Source: Pseudomonas sp. 10-1B
GTDB lineage: Bacteria > Pseudomonadota > Gammaproteobacteria > Pseudomonadales > Pseudomonadaceae
Length of the DNA stretch: 64,000 nucleotides
Assembly: GCF_000935045.1 (NCBI RefSeq)
Contig: NZ_JYKS01000007.1
Span: forward strand, 186,001 to 250,000
Reading direction: 5' to 3'
A program made the translations under genes and the position numbers. Position 1 is the first letter of the stretch; the number at the start of each line of letters is the position of its first letter. Below are positions 1 to 9,195 of the stretch, piece after piece. The notes beneath the pieces were generated by a model. That model saw nothing but the letters and a program-made list of their open reading frames with translations. It was not told the DNA's origin and did no database searches.

Positions 1-755
1 TGCAAGCCGGCTGCGGCGGCCAGATCGGTGCGCGGGCGCAGGCCGATGGCTGAAACCACCAGGTCGCAGGCGATCACACTGCCATCCGACAGGTGCGCCT
101 CCAGGCCGCTATCCACCTGCTGCAGACGGGTCAGCACCGGGCCCAGATGAAAGCGCACGCCCAGGCCTTCCAGCCCGCCCTGCACCGCCGAAGCCGCGGC
201 CGGGTGCAGCAGGGTCGGCATGACCTGCTCGCACGGCGCGACCACGTCGACCTGGAAACCGCCCTGGCTCATGTCGTTGGCGAATTCGCAGCCGATCAGG
301 CCGGCACCGAGGATCAACACGCGCTGTTTGCCGACGGCAGCGGCACGGAAGCGCGCGTAGTCTTCGAGGTCGTTGATCGGGAATACCAGGTGGCCGCCAT
401 CGCCTTCGATCGGCACTTGCACGGTCTGCGCGCCCCAGGCCAGCACCAGGTCACGGTATGCCACCGCCTCTTCGCCGATCCACAGGCGTTTGTGGCCCGG
501 GTCGATACCGCTGATACGGGTATGGGTGCGGATCTCGGCGTTCAGTTGCTCGGCCATGGCGCCCGGCTCGGCCATGCACAGGCCATCGGCATCCTTGCGC
601 TTGGCAAAACCCATGGAGAGCATGGGCTTGGAGTAGGAACGACCGTCATCGGCAGTGATCAGCAGCAGCGGCGTCTGCGCATCGAGCTTGCGAAATTCAC
701 GGGCCAGGTTGTAGCCAGCAAGGCCGGTACCGATGATAACCACAGGGGACGTCAT
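1..755 (-). CDS. Rubredoxin-NAD(+) reductase, C-terminal end beyond the window
   Basis: FAD-dependent reductase that passes electrons from NAD(P)H to rubredoxin. The N-terminus reads [20 protein letters not shown], a Rossmann FAD-binding GxGxxG motif at residues 9-14. A second dinucleotide-binding motif ([14 protein letters not shown]) follows near residue 145. The start is the ATG at 755-753. The gene lies 16 bp downstream of the rubredoxin gene on the same strand, its natural electron-transfer partner, so the two probably form an operon. About 251 residues are visible; the family is usually about 380, so the C-terminal third is missing only because the window begins here. Confidence 0.93.
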   Translation of the reverse strand, partial: MTSPVVIIGTGLAGYNLAREFRKLDAQTPLLLITADDGRSYSKPMLSMGFAKRKDADGLCMAEPGAMAEQLNAEIRTHTRISGIDPGHKRLWIGEEAVAYRDLVLAWGAQTVQVPIEGDGGHLVFPINDLEDYARFRAAAVGKQRVLILGAGLIGCEFANDMSQGGFQVDVVAPCEQVMPTLLHPAAASAVQGGLEGLGVRFHLGPVLTRLQQVDSGLEAHLSDGSVIACDLVVSAIGLRPRTDLAAAAGL

Positions 756-771
756 GTCGTGCTTGCCTCGC

Positions 772-939
772 TTAGCCGATGGAGATCATTTCAAAATCGC
801 TTTTGCCGACACCGCAGTCGGGGCACAGCCAGTCTTCAGGCACATCTTCCCAACGAGTGCCGGGGGCGATGCCGTCGTCGGGCCAGCCTTCGGCTTCGTC
901 GTAGATCAGGCCGCAGACAATACATTGCCACTTTTTCAT
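772..939 (-). CDS. rubA: Rubredoxin
   Basis: A 55-residue one-iron electron carrier. It begins [20 protein letters not shown] and ends [10 protein letters not shown]. The four iron ligands are in the two knuckles CIVCG (residues 6-10) and CPDCG (near 39-43), the classic Cys-X2-Cys pairs. The ATG at 939-937 is preceded by a GAGGAAA Shine-Dalgarno on the reverse strand. The length is typical of type 2 rubredoxins that serve alkane hydroxylases, but no hydroxylase gene is nearby, so a general redox role is more likely. It is co-directional with the reductase downstream. Confidence 0.96.
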   Translation of the reverse strand: MKKWQCIVCGLIYDEAEGWPDDGIAPGTRWEDVPEDWLCPDCGVGKSDFEMISIG

Positions 940-987
940 GGGGGTGGATTTCCTCGGTTCAGGCTAGGGCTTTGTGTTGCTGCTGAT

Positions 988-1070
988 GGCCTCTTCGCGG
1001 GTGAACCCGCTCCTACAGGTACTCCACAGGTCTTGAGGGTGTGGGAGCGGGTTCACCCGCGAAGAAGCCA
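988..1070. repeat. Inverted pair of REP palindromes
   Basis: Two copies of the P. putida-type REP core (ctcttcgcgggtgaacccgc and its complement) face each other across about 25 bp. They sit between the divergent rubredoxin and ubiC genes. Each arm is itself an imperfect hairpin. Confidence 0.9.
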
Positions 1071-1176
1071 GCGCGCAATTCTTGGGGGCTTTGTAGCGGC
1101 CCTGCCAGCAGTATGCAAGCAGTCGGGGCAATCATGCTAAGCTCGCCGCCTCTCTGGTTGTAACAAGCAGACCGAC

Positions 1177-1734
1177 GTGTCGTACGAATCCCCGCAAGCA
1201 GCCGCTGTCGCGTGGCTGCCGTATTCACGGCTGGCGACCGACATCGACCAGCCCACCCTTGACTGGCTGTTCGACGAGGGCTCGCTGACCCGCCGCCTGA
1301 CCCGCCTGTCCCATGATCACTTTTCCGTCACCCCGCTGTTCGAGGGCTGGCAACCGCTGCGCGATGACGAATGCCAAGCGCTGGGCATCGCTGCCGGTGC
1401 CGAGGGCTGGGTGCGCGAGGTATACCTGCGCGGCCATGGCCAGCCGTGGGTGTTCGCCCGCAGTGTCGCCAGCCGCAGCGCCCTGGAGCGCGGCGGCCTG
1501 GACCTGGAAACCCTGGGCAGCCGCTCGCTGGGCGAGTTGCTGTTCTGCGACCAGGCTTTCATCCGCCACCCCATCGAAGTGTGCAGTTATCCACAGCTCT
1601 GGCTGCCGACCGAAGCCGCCCACGCGGCGCTTTGGGGTCGCCGCTCACGCTTTGAACGTGGCGGCCTGGAGCTGCTGGTGGCAGAAGTGTTCCTGCCGGC
1701 ATTGTGGCAAGCGGCCAAGGAGGAAAACCGCTGA
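1177..1734 (+). CDS. ubiC: Chorismate lyase (ubiquinone biosynthesis)
   Basis: Converts chorismate to 4-hydroxybenzoate and pyruvate, the first committed step of ubiquinone synthesis, in the cytosol. The 185-residue protein matches the UbiC family in length and in conserved stretches such as [20 protein letters not shown] and [20 protein letters not shown]. The start is a GTG at 1177; no good ATG lies nearby. The stop overlaps the ubiA start by one base (TGATG at 1732-1736), so the two genes are translationally coupled. One exact DnaA-box 9-mer (ttatccaca) occurs at 1587-1595, inside the codons for SYPQ. Confidence 0.95.
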   Translation: MSYESPQAAAVAWLPYSRLATDIDQPTLDWLFDEGSLTRRLTRLSHDHFSVTPLFEGWQPLRDDECQALGIAAGAEGWVREVYLRGHGQPWVFARSVASRSALERGGLDLETLGSRSLGELLFCDQAFIRHPIEVCSYPQLWLPTEAAHAALWGRRSRFERGGLELLVAEVFLPALWQAAKEENR

Positions 1735-2624
1735 TGTACCTGCAACTGCTCAAGGCGCTCAACAACCTGCACCCGCGGGCCTGGGACTTCGTCCAGCTCA
1801 GCCGCATGGACCGGCCGATCGGTATCTACCTGCTGCTGTGGCCGACCTTGTCGGCGGTGTGGATCGCCGGCAACGGTTCACCGACACTGGCCAATGTGTT
1901 GATCTTCGGTTTCGGCGTGGTGCTGATGCGCGCTGCGGGCTGCTGCATCAACGACTTTGCCGACCGCAAGGTGGACGGCCACGTCAAGCGCACCGCCGAC
2001 CGCCCGCTGGCCAGCGGCCGGGTCAGGCCACGCGAGGCGCTGGCGCTGTTCGCCATCCTGGTCGGGGTAAGCTTCCTGCTGGTGCTGTGCACCAACAGCC
2101 GCACCGTGTGGCTGTCGTTTGGCGCGGTGGCGCTGGCGTTCTGCTACCCGTTCATGAAGCGCTACACCTACTACCCACAGGTGGTGCTGGGGGCCGCGTA
2201 TTCCTGGGGCATTCCCATGGCCTTCACGGCAGCGGGGGGCGAGCTGCCGGCCAGCGCCTGGCTGCTGTATATCGCCAACCTGCTGTGGACGGTGGGTTAC
2301 GACACCTACTACGCCATGGTCGACCGTGATGACGACCTGAAGATTGGCGTGAAGTCGACCGCGATCCTGTTCGGCGACGCCGACCGGGCGATCATCCTGA
2401 CCTTGCAGTTGCTGTCGCTGGGCTGTCTGTTGCTGGCGGGTAGCCGTTTCGAGCTGGGTGGCTGGTTCCACCTGGGGCTGCTGGGCGCTGCGGCGTGCTT
2501 TGCCTGGGAGTACTGGTCGACGCGCAAGCTGGACCGGGAATCGTGCTTCAAGGCGTTTCTGCACAATCACTGGGCGGGGATGCTGGTGTTCATCGGCGTG
2601 GTGCTGGATTACGCGCTGCGCTGA
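1734..2624 (+). CDS. ubiA: 4-hydroxybenzoate octaprenyltransferase
   Basis: Membrane prenyltransferase that joins the polyprenyl tail to 4-hydroxybenzoate, the product of UbiC. The protein is 296 residues, with about eight or nine hydrophobic helices. Both Asp-rich prenyl-diphosphate motifs are present: [15 protein letters not shown] near residue 75 and [17 protein letters not shown] near residue 192. The ATG at 1734 overlaps the ubiC stop. It is followed by three REP elements and converges with the next reverse-strand gene. Confidence 0.97.
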   Translation: MYLQLLKALNNLHPRAWDFVQLSRMDRPIGIYLLLWPTLSAVWIAGNGSPTLANVLIFGFGVVLMRAAGCCINDFADRKVDGHVKRTADRPLASGRVRPREALALFAILVGVSFLLVLCTNSRTVWLSFGAVALAFCYPFMKRYTYYPQVVLGAAYSWGIPMAFTAAGGELPASAWLLYIANLLWTVGYDTYYAMVDRDDDLKIGVKSTAILFGDADRAIILTLQLLSLGCLLLAGSRFELGGWFHLGLLGAAACFAWEYWSTRKLDRESCFKAFLHNHWAGMLVFIGVVLDYALR

Positions 2625-2629
2625 GGCTG

Positions 2630-2837
2630 ATGGCCCTATCGCCGGCAAGCCAGCTCCCACCTCGACCGCATAGGCCTCAAGCCCTATGCAGTACCTGTGG
2701 GCCGGCTTGCCGGCGATGAGGCCAGTCCAGGCAATACAAGACAGTTGTTCCCACAGGTACGGCGCCACCTTCAGGGCTTGCACATAACCTGTGGGAGCTG
2801 GCTTGCCGGCGATGGGCCGCAGAGCGGCCCCGACAAT
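2630..2837. repeat. Cluster of three REP palindromes
   Basis: Three REP cores of the subtype with arms gccggcaagccagctcccac are found at about 2631-2660, 2694-2723 and 2788-2820, in alternating orientation. They fill the gap between convergent ubiA and the COG4315-type gene. Confidence 0.88.
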
Positions 2838-2838
2838 C

Positions 2839-3210
2839 TCAAGGCTTGGCGATGTGCCAGACGTCTTTCACACCGTCACCGGTCTTGTCCCCGGCCTTCT
2901 TGTCCTTGACGAAGGTGTACAGCGGCTTGCCGTCATAAGCCCACTGCTTGGTGCCGTCATCGCGCATCAACACCGTCCACTTGTCCTTGGCCGGTTCGTC
3001 ATCGGCCTTGACCATCAGCGGTGGCCAGTTCTTCGCGCATTCGCCATTGCACATCGACTTGCCGCCTGCATCCTTGTCAAAGGTATACAGCGTCATGCCG
3101 GCATGATCGACCCACATACCGTCCTTCTCCATGGCATGGTGGGCCGATGCCACCCCCGGAAGCGCCAGCGCAGTGAAAAGGGCCATCCAGCTCAGCGTTT
3201 GTCGTGTCAT
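2839..3210 (-). CDS. Small exported protein with Y-X4-D repeats (COG4315-like)
   Basis: A 123-residue exported protein. An N-terminal signal peptide (MTRQTLSWMALFTALALPGV, cleavage probably after ASA) is followed by two copies of the LYTFDKD / LYTFVKD motif (Tyr-X4-Asp) and one CNGECAKNWPPL segment. This pattern defines the COG4315 family of predicted lipoprotein-like periplasmic proteins, whose function is unknown. I chose the ATG at 3210 over one 12 bp upstream, because GGTGA lies six bases before it. It is divergent from phoB, and its own promoter may share the 3.2-3.38 kb gap. Confidence 0.85.
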   Translation of the reverse strand: MTRQTLSWMALFTALALPGVASAHHAMEKDGMWVDHAGMTLYTFDKDAGGKSMCNGECAKNWPPLMVKADDEPAKDKWTVLMRDDGTKQWAYDGKPLYTFVKDKKAGDKTGDGVKDVWHIAKP

Positions 3211-3310
3211 TGGATTCACCATTGTTTCGGGGGGATGAGTACGAGTTGCCGCGATTGCGGCCCCTTGAAGCCTAGTTCAGTCACGGAATGTCGCCAGAAC
3301 GGCCAACACC

Positions 3311-3328
3311 CTGTCACACAGCTGCAAT
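3311..3328 (+). promoter_or_regulatory. Pho box upstream of phoB
   Basis: Two 7-bp half-sites, CTGTCAC and CTGCAAT, are separated by 4 bp (ACAG), the spacing PhoB requires. A plausible -10 (TATCTAAT, about 3335-3342) follows, and phoB starts at 3382. This supports autoregulation of phoBR. The second half-site matches the CTGTCAT consensus at 5 of 7 positions. Confidence 0.75.
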
Positions 3329-3381
3329 AATTCCGTTATCTAATGCGGGCCAAGACACCGAATCCAGGAGAGGTTTTGAGC

Positions 3382-4071
3382 ATGGTTGGCAGGAACATTC
3401 TGATCGTCGACGACGAAGCGCCTATTCGCGAGATGATCGCCGTTGCCCTGGAAATGGCCGGCTATGACTGCCTGGAAGCGGAAAACTCCCAACAGGCCCA
3501 CGCGATCATCGTCGACCGCAAACCCGACCTGATCCTGCTCGACTGGATGCTGCCGGGCACCTCCGGCATCGAGTTGGCCCGCCGCCTCAAGCGCGACGAA
3601 CTGACCGGCGACATCCCGATCATCATGCTCACCGCCAAGGGCGAAGAGGACAACAAGATCCAGGGCCTGGAAGTAGGCGCCGACGACTACATCACCAAGC
3701 CGTTCTCGCCGCGCGAGCTGGTCGCCCGCCTGAAAGCCGTGCTGCGCCGCACCGGCCCGAGCGACAGCGAGGCACCGATCGAAGTCGGCGGCCTGCTGCT
3801 CGACCCGATCAGCCACCGCGTGACCATCGATGGCAAGCCAGCCGAGATGGGCCCCACCGAATACCGCCTGCTGCAGTTCTTCATGACCCACCAGGAGCGC
3901 GCCTATACCCGTGGCCAGTTGCTGGACCAGGTGTGGGGCGGCAACGTCTATGTCGAGGAGCGCACCGTCGACGTGCACATCCGTCGCCTGCGCAAGGCAC
4001 TGGGTGAAGCCTACGAAAATCTGGTACAAACCGTCCGCGGCACCGGCTACCGCTTCTCGACCAAAAGCTGA
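3382..4071 (+). CDS. phoB: Phosphate regulon response regulator PhoB
   Basis: OmpR-family activator of phosphate-starvation genes. The 229-residue protein has a receiver domain (residues 3-120; D10/D11 acidic pocket, phosphoacceptor D54 in [10 protein letters not shown], Thr in MLTAKG, Lys in YITKPFSP) and a C-terminal winged helix ([33 protein letters not shown]). I chose the ATG at 3382, which gives [12 protein letters not shown] as in other pseudomonads; an upstream in-frame start would put the Pho-box leader in the protein. phoR follows after 45 bp. Confidence 0.98.
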   Translation: MVGRNILIVDDEAPIREMIAVALEMAGYDCLEAENSQQAHAIIVDRKPDLILLDWMLPGTSGIELARRLKRDELTGDIPIIMLTAKGEEDNKIQGLEVGADDYITKPFSPRELVARLKAVLRRTGPSDSEAPIEVGGLLLDPISHRVTIDGKPAEMGPTEYRLLQFFMTHQERAYTRGQLLDQVWGGNVYVEERTVDVHIRRLRKALGEAYENLVQTVRGTGYRFSTKS

Positions 4072-4116
4072 CAAGTCGGCAAGCCAAGCTGCACGTCGTT
4101 GTACAAGGACCGTCAA

Positions 4117-5424
4117 TTGAACCAGAACTGGCACGCGACCCTGATTCGCCATCTGCTGCTGCTGATTACCGTCTGCCTGATCGGCGGGCTGGTCAGCGGC
4201 TACTACGGCTGGAGCCTGGCCATTGGCCTGGCGCTCTACCTGGGCTGGACCCTCAAGCAACTGCTGCGCCTGCATGACTGGCTGCGCAACCACCAACCCG
4301 ACGAAGCACCGCCCGATGGCTACGGCCTGTGGGGCGAGGTGTTCGACAGCATCTACCACCTGCAACGCCGCGACCAACGCGTGCGCGGCCGCCTGCAGGC
4401 AGTGATCGACCGGGTGCAGGAGTCCACTGCCGCGCTGCGCGACGCGGTGATCATGCTCGACAGCGACGGCAACCTGGAATGGTGGAACCGCGCCGCCGAA
4501 ACCCTGCTGGGCTTCAAGACCCCACAGGACGGCGGCCAGCAAGTGACCAACCTGGTGCGTCACCCGCGCTTCAAGGAGTACTTCGAGGCGGAGAACTACC
4601 TCGAACCGCTGGAAATCCCCTCACCGATCAACGACCGCATGCGCGTGCAGTTGCACATCACTCGCTACGGCAACAACGAGCACCTGATGCTGGTACGCGA
4701 TGTCACCCGCATCCACCAGCTGGAACAGATGCGCAAGGACTTCGTCGCCAACGTATCCCACGAACTGCGCACGCCGCTGACGGTGATCACCGGCTACCTG
4801 GAAACCCTGCTGGACAACGTCGAGGACGTGAACCCGCGCTGGAGCCGGGCCCTGCAGCAGATGAGCCAGCAAGGCTCGCGCATGCAGACCTTGCTCAACG
4901 ACCTGTTGCTGCTGGCCAAGCTGGAGGCCACCGACTACCCGTCGGACAATCAGCCGGTGGCGGTCGATGCCTTGCTCGCCGCAATCAAGAATGACGCCCA
5001 GGCCCTATCCGGGCCGCGCAACCAGCGCATCACCCTCGAAGCCGCGCCCGGCGTGCGCCTGAAGGGCAGCGAGTCGGAGTTGCGCAGTGCCTTTTCCAAC
5101 CTGGTGTTCAATGCGGTCAAGTACACCCAGGACGAAGGCAGCATCCGTATCCGCTGGTGGGTCGATGGCCAGGGCGCGCACTTGTCGGTGCAGGATTCGG
5201 GGGTGGGTATCGACGCCAAGCACCTGCCCCGCCTGACCGAACGCTTCTACCGGGTAGATTCCAGCCGTGCGTCGAATACCGGCGGCACCGGGCTGGGGCT
5301 GGCGATCGTCAAGCATGTGCTGATGCGCCACCGGGGCAAGTTGGAGATCAGCAGCGTGCCGGGGCATGGCAGTACCTTTACCTGTCATTTTGCGCCGGCA
5401 CAATTGGCCAACGGCAAGGGTTGA
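4117..5424 (+). CDS. phoR: Phosphate regulon sensor kinase PhoR
   Basis: Membrane histidine kinase that phosphorylates PhoB when phosphate is scarce and takes its cue from Pst-PhoU. Two N-terminal hydrophobic helices (about residues 9-50) are followed by a PAS domain (about 90-190), a DHp domain with the H-box VSHELRTPL (phosphoacceptor H215) and an HATPase domain with N-box NLVFNAVKYT and G-boxes DSGVGI and GGTGLGLAI. I prefer the TTG at 4117, because AAGGA lies seven bases before it; another TTG at 4099 is in frame. The protein has no large periplasmic sensor, as usual for PhoR. Confidence 0.97.
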   Translation: MNQNWHATLIRHLLLLITVCLIGGLVSGYYGWSLAIGLALYLGWTLKQLLRLHDWLRNHQPDEAPPDGYGLWGEVFDSIYHLQRRDQRVRGRLQAVIDRVQESTAALRDAVIMLDSDGNLEWWNRAAETLLGFKTPQDGGQQVTNLVRHPRFKEYFEAENYLEPLEIPSPINDRMRVQLHITRYGNNEHLMLVRDVTRIHQLEQMRKDFVANVSHELRTPLTVITGYLETLLDNVEDVNPRWSRALQQMSQQGSRMQTLLNDLLLLAKLEATDYPSDNQPVAVDALLAAIKNDAQALSGPRNQRITLEAAPGVRLKGSESELRSAFSNLVFNAVKYTQDEGSIRIRWWVDGQGAHLSVQDSGVGIDAKHLPRLTERFYRVDSSRASNTGGTGLGLAIVKHVLMRHRGKLEISSVPGHGSTFTCHFAPAQLANGKG

Positions 5425-5427
5425 TAT

Positions 5428-5472
5428 GGGGGCTGCTGCGCAGCCCTTCGCGGGCACGCCCGCTCCCACAGG
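5428..5472. repeat. Single REP palindrome with ggctgctgcgcagcc extension
   Basis: A lone REP core (ttcgcgggcacgcccgctcccaca) joined to a short palindrome, directly after the phoR stop. Confidence 0.8.
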
Positions 5473-5532
5473 GACCGTAATCAACCCTTCACGCTTTGCT
5501 TTTGCAGCCCCAGCCGCTACATTGGACCCCCT

Positions 5533-5559
5533 GTGCCAGCAAGAGCTGGCACTTTTTTT
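5533..5559 (+). terminator. Intrinsic terminator between phoR and the corC-like gene
   Basis: An 8-bp perfect stem (gtgccagc / gctggcac) with an aaga loop is followed by seven T. It ends 38 bp before the next start codon. It may end the phoBR transcript or act as a leader attenuator of the downstream gene. Confidence 0.85.
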
Positions 5560-5597
5560 CTCCCTATCTCAAAGACGGACCCCGTAAAAACTCCATC

Positions 5598-6938
5598 ATG
5601 GACCCTTCCCCTGGTATCAGCCTCACCTCGCTGTTCGCCGATTTCGGCATGATCATCTTTGCCTTGCTCCTGGTGCTGCTCAACGGCTTCTTCGTTGCCG
5701 CCGAGTTCGCCATGGTCAAGCTGCGCGCCACCCGCGTCGAGTCCATCGCCGAGCTGCATGGCTGGCGTGGCAGCATCCTGCGCAAAGTACATAACCAGCT
5801 CGACGCTTACCTGTCGGCCTGCCAGCTGGGCATCACCCTCGCCTCCCTCGGCCTGGGCTGGGTCGGCGAGCCAGCCTTCGCCCACCTGCTGGAGCCGCTG
5901 CTGGCGTACCTGGGCGTGGACACGCCCGAACTGATCAAGGCGATCTCGTTCTTCATCGCTTTCTTCGTCATCTCCTACCTGCACATCGTGGTCGGCGAGC
6001 TGGCCCCCAAGTCCTGGGCCATCCGCAAGCCCGAGCTGCTGTCGCTATGGACCGCCGTGCCGCTGTACCTGTTCTACTGGGCGATGTACCCGGCCATCTA
6101 CCTGCTCAACGCCAGCGCCAACGCCATCCTGCGTATTGCAGGGCAAGGCGAACCTGGCCCACACCACGAGCACCACTACAGCCGTGAAGAGCTCAAGCTG
6201 ATCCTGCACTCCAGCCGTGGGCAGGACCCTAGCGACCAGGGCATGCGCGTGCTGGCCTCGGCCGTGGAAATGGGCGAGCTGGAGGTGGTCGACTGGGCCA
6301 ACTCCCGCGAGGACATGGTCAGCATCGACGCCCATGCGCCGCTGAAGCAGATCCTGGCACTGGTGCGCCGCCACAAGTTCAGCCGCTACCCGGTGTACGA
6401 CGCCGAGCGCGAGGAGTTCACCGGCCTGCTGCACATCAAGGACCTGCTGCTGGAGCTGGCCGAGCTCGAACACCTGCCCAAGACCATCGACCTGGACGAC
6501 CTCGCCCGCCCGCTGGAGCGCGTATCCCGGCACATGCCGCTGGCGCAGTTGCTGGAACAGTTCCGCAAGGGTGGCGCGCACTTCGTGCTGGTGGAGGAAG
6601 CCGATGGCAAGGTGATCGGCTACCTGACCATGGAAGACGTGCTGGAAGTGCTGGTGGGCGACATCCAGGACGAGCACCGCAAGACCGAACGCGGCATCCT
6701 CGCCTACCAGCCGGGCAAGCTGCTGGTACGGGGTGACACGCCGCTGTTCAAGGTCGAACGCCTGCTGGGTATCGACCTTGACCACATCGAGGCGGAGACC
6801 CTGGCCGGGTTGATCTACGAGACCCTCAAGCGCGTGCCTGAGGAAGAGGAAGTGCTGGAGGTCGAGGGGCTGCGCATCATCATCAAGAAGATGAAGGGGC
6901 CGAAGATTGTTTTGGCCAAGGTGCTGAAGCTGGATTGA
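5598..6938 (+). CDS. CNNM/CorC-HlyC family membrane protein with CBS pair
   Basis: Inner-membrane protein of the CNNM/CorC family, linked to magnesium or other cation efflux. The 446 residues contain a DUF21/CNNM membrane domain (about 10-200; helices IIFALLLVLLNGFFVAAEFA, SACQLGITLASLGLGWVGEP, SFFIAFFVISYLHIVVGELA), a CBS pair (about 215-335; VSIDAHAPL, LLHIKDLL, GYLTMEDVLEVLVGDI) and a C-terminal CorC_HlyC transporter-associated domain (350-446). The ATG at 5598 (MDPSPGISLT) was chosen because the coding stretch upstream crosses the terminator hairpin. The substrate cannot be read from sequence. Confidence 0.93.
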   Translation: MDPSPGISLTSLFADFGMIIFALLLVLLNGFFVAAEFAMVKLRATRVESIAELHGWRGSILRKVHNQLDAYLSACQLGITLASLGLGWVGEPAFAHLLEPLLAYLGVDTPELIKAISFFIAFFVISYLHIVVGELAPKSWAIRKPELLSLWTAVPLYLFYWAMYPAIYLLNASANAILRIAGQGEPGPHHEHHYSREELKLILHSSRGQDPSDQGMRVLASAVEMGELEVVDWANSREDMVSIDAHAPLKQILALVRRHKFSRYPVYDAEREEFTGLLHIKDLLLELAELEHLPKTIDLDDLARPLERVSRHMPLAQLLEQFRKGGAHFVLVEEADGKVIGYLTMEDVLEVLVGDIQDEHRKTERGILAYQPGKLLVRGDTPLFKVERLLGIDLDHIEAETLAGLIYETLKRVPEEEEVLEVEGLRIIIKKMKGPKIVLAKVLKLD

Positions 6939-7032
6939 GGGCCATTCGCGGGCTCGCCCGCTCCCACAGGATCACCAAAGGCCGCGCCTTTCAGATTACC
7001 TGTGGGAGCGGGCGAGCCCGCGAAGAGGCCGC
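6939..7032. repeat. Inverted pair of REP palindromes
   Basis: Two REP copies (ttcgcgggctcgcccgctcc and complement) face each other across about 30 bp, between two convergent genes. Confidence 0.9.
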
Positions 7033-7038
7033 CACGGA

Positions 7039-7935
7039 TCATGGGTTACCCGCAGTAAAGTCAGGCAACCCGCCGATCGGCCTGTCGAACTGATAAGGGA
7101 TCGACTCCAGCGCCAACCCCACATTGCGCTGCACCACGAAATGCAGGTGCGGCCCGGTGCTGTTGCCGGTATTACCGGATTTGGCCAGCATCTGCCCCTG
7201 GCGCACCCGCTGCCCCTCCGCCACCACTACCGAACCGCGCATCAGGTGCAGGTACACGCCCATGGTGCCGTCCGGGTGCAGGATCCTGACAAAGTTGCCC
7301 GACGGGTTGGGCTCACGCCCGCTCTGGCTGTTCTGCGTCTTCACCACCACCCCTTCCCGCGCCGCGATGATGGTGGTGCCTTCGGGCATGGCGATATCCA
7401 TGGCATAGCGCCCCTTTGGGCCAAAATGGCTGACACGGCCATTGGGGCCCTGGGTCACGCGGAACGGCCCGCCGAGCCACGGGAACGCATAGCGGAAGCC
7501 CTGCGGCCGCTTGCCCGGGTCACCCATGGCCTGCAGCAGGGTCGAACGGTAGTTCAGCAGCAGCCCGGGCCGCCCCCGGAGCACGCTGAGCAGCTGCGTG
7601 GTGCGCGGCGGCAGCAGTCGCCGCACGATACGCGGGGCATCGCCGCCTTGTGCGTTCACCAGGTTATCCAGGCGCAGCTCGACCTCCACCGGCACATGCA
7701 GCTCGTTGCGCGCCGAGAAGCTCACGCCACCGTCGAAGGTTTTCGCGTTCAGCAGCACCTGGCCTTCGAGCGTTTCGACCATGGGCTCACGCAGCACCAA
7801 GGGTTTGGCGCCGGGGCCAGGCCGGTCGGAATAAGAGACCACCCCGTTATCGTCGGTGATCTTGTAGAGGGTCACACCCAGGCTCGACGCCGAGGCCATG
7901 AGCAATGCACAGAACAGCAGCAGGCGCGCGGGCAT
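7039..7935 (-). CDS. Exported M23 metallopeptidase (LytM-type) with DUF4124-like N-terminus
   Basis: Secreted or periplasmic peptidoglycan endopeptidase. The 298-residue protein starts with a signal peptide (MPARLLLFCALLMASASSLG). A DUF4124-like segment (YKITDDNGVVSYSDRPGPG) follows, then a beta-rich linker and an M23 domain (about 165-290). Zinc ligands are visible as H in VSHFGPKGRYAMDIAMPEG, D in AMDIA, and the final HLHF. All catalytic motifs are intact, so it should be active rather than a scaffold. It converges with the corC-like gene. Confidence 0.92.
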   Translation of the reverse strand: MPARLLLFCALLMASASSLGVTLYKITDDNGVVSYSDRPGPGAKPLVLREPMVETLEGQVLLNAKTFDGGVSFSARNELHVPVEVELRLDNLVNAQGGDAPRIVRRLLPPRTTQLLSVLRGRPGLLLNYRSTLLQAMGDPGKRPQGFRYAFPWLGGPFRVTQGPNGRVSHFGPKGRYAMDIAMPEGTTIIAAREGVVVKTQNSQSGREPNPSGNFVRILHPDGTMGVYLHLMRGSVVVAEGQRVRQGQMLAKSGNTGNSTGPHLHFVVQRNVGLALESIPYQFDRPIGGLPDFTAGNP

Positions 7936-8022
7936 GATAGTGGCTTTTTGACAGTTATGATTTGTCGAAGCCTAGCAGCGGGTTGTGCGGTGGGTATTGC
8001 AGTTGGTCGGATGGCGCCCGCA

Positions 8023-8125
8023 GGCCTGGCCCCATCGCCGGCAAGCCAGCTCCCACAGGATGCGCACAAGGCCTGAGGCTGGCGCTGTACCTGTGGGAGC
8101 TGGCTTGCCGGCGATGAGGCCAGTA
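8023..8125. repeat. Inverted pair of REP palindromes
   Basis: Two copies of the gccggcaagccagctcccac REP subtype face each other between the M23 gene and the response-regulator gene. This repeat pair is most of the 199-bp gap. Confidence 0.9.
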
Positions 8126-8133
8126 GCTGTTAC

Positions 8134-9030
8134 TCAAGCACCCGGGGTGAAATGCTTCTGCGCAGTCCCGCGGGCAATCAGCCGCGACAGGTAGTCGAGC
8201 TTCTGGGCGTCCTGGTCGACGAACTTGAACGTCAGCTGCAGCCAGTCACTGTCGGGCCTGGGCTCCAGTGCCGCGACGGCATGCAGGTAGCCGTTCAGGC
8301 GTGCGACTTCGGCTTTCTCGCCCTGCTCCAGGTCCAGTACCGCGCCTTCCAGCACCTGTGGCAGCGCTTCGCTGCGGCGCACCACCAGCAGCGCCTCTTT
8401 CAGGCTCAACGCCTTGATCACGCACGGCTGCATGCCGCTGGCCAGCCGCAGTTGGCCCTGACCACGGCCGGTCGGCGTGGCAGCCGCTGGCGTGGGTGCA
8501 CTGACGAGCGGCTTGGCCGGAGCCGGGGCCGCTGCGGGAGCCGTGACCTTGGCCACTTCCGGCTTGCCGGCGGTCAGCGCGTTCAGTGAATCGTTGGCGA
8601 ACGCCGCGTTGACTCGCGCCGGGCCAATGGCCATCAGGCTGTCGAGCTTGCCGATCTTGGCCAAGGCCTTTTTCACCTTGGTCAGCAGTTGCTCGTTGGT
8701 GAAGGGTTTGCCGACAAAATCGGAAACGCCCGCCTGGATCGCCTGGATGACGTTTTCCTTGTCGCCACGGCTGGTCACCATGATGAACTGCAGGTTTTTC
8801 AACGCAGGCTGCTGACGGCACCAGGTGAGCAGCTCCAGGCCGGACATTTCCGGCATCTCCCAGTCGCACAGGACCAGGTCGAACGCTTCCTTGCCCAGCA
8901 TGACCATGGCCTTGCGACCATTGACCGCGTCGTCGATGGCCATGCCCGGGAAGGCATTGCGCAGGCACTTGCGGACCAGGTCACGGATGAACGGGGCGTC
9001 ATCCACGACCAGCACATTCACTTTACTCAT
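8134..9030 (-). CDS. Response regulator with receiver domain and C-terminal PilZ-like or unknown domain
   Basis: A 298-residue receiver protein. Residues 1-125 form a CheY-like domain with acidic pair D10/D11, phosphoacceptor D56 (LVLCDWEMPEMSG), T86/S87 and K108 (VGKPF). An Ala/Pro-rich linker (about 160-195) leads to a C-terminal domain (about 200-298; LASGMQPCVIKALSLKEALL, WLQLTFKFVDQDAQKLDYLSR) whose end resembles PilZ domains, but without the clear RxxxR motif. No DNA-binding or output enzyme domain is seen. AAGGAG lies 7 bp before the ATG. No kinase is adjacent, so the partner is unknown. Confidence 0.85.
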   Translation of the reverse strand: MSKVNVLVVDDAPFIRDLVRKCLRNAFPGMAIDDAVNGRKAMVMLGKEAFDLVLCDWEMPEMSGLELLTWCRQQPALKNLQFIMVTSRGDKENVIQAIQAGVSDFVGKPFTNEQLLTKVKKALAKIGKLDSLMAIGPARVNAAFANDSLNALTAGKPEVAKVTAPAAAPAPAKPLVSAPTPAAATPTGRGQGQLRLASGMQPCVIKALSLKEALLVVRRSEALPQVLEGAVLDLEQGEKAEVARLNGYLHAVAALEPRPDSDWLQLTFKFVDQDAQKLDYLSRLIARGTAQKHFTPGA

Positions 9031-9150
9031 CGATACTCCTTCTGAATCCCGACTAGCCTACCGCCAAATAATGGCCATTTGCTACAACCTGGGTCACGCC
9101 GGGACTTCTTCACATCGTTCGCGGGTGCCTGCCGGCTCCTCGACCGCAAA

Positions 9151-9177
9151 CGAAAACGCCCGGCCAAGGCCGGGCGT
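9151..9177 (-). terminator. Intrinsic terminator downstream of phoU
   Basis: Reverse-strand stem CGCCCGGCC / GGCCGGGCG with a 2-nt loop, followed by TTTTCG. It lies 19 bp past the phoU stop and ends the pst-phoU transcript. Confidence 0.85.
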
Positions 9178-9195
9178 CGATGCTCGGGAGCAACC

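Noticed and set aside
1587..1595. Single exact DnaA box in ubiC
   Set aside because: A lone 9-mer in 64 kb is close to chance expectation; only the clusters at 36.5 and 54-56 kb are notable.
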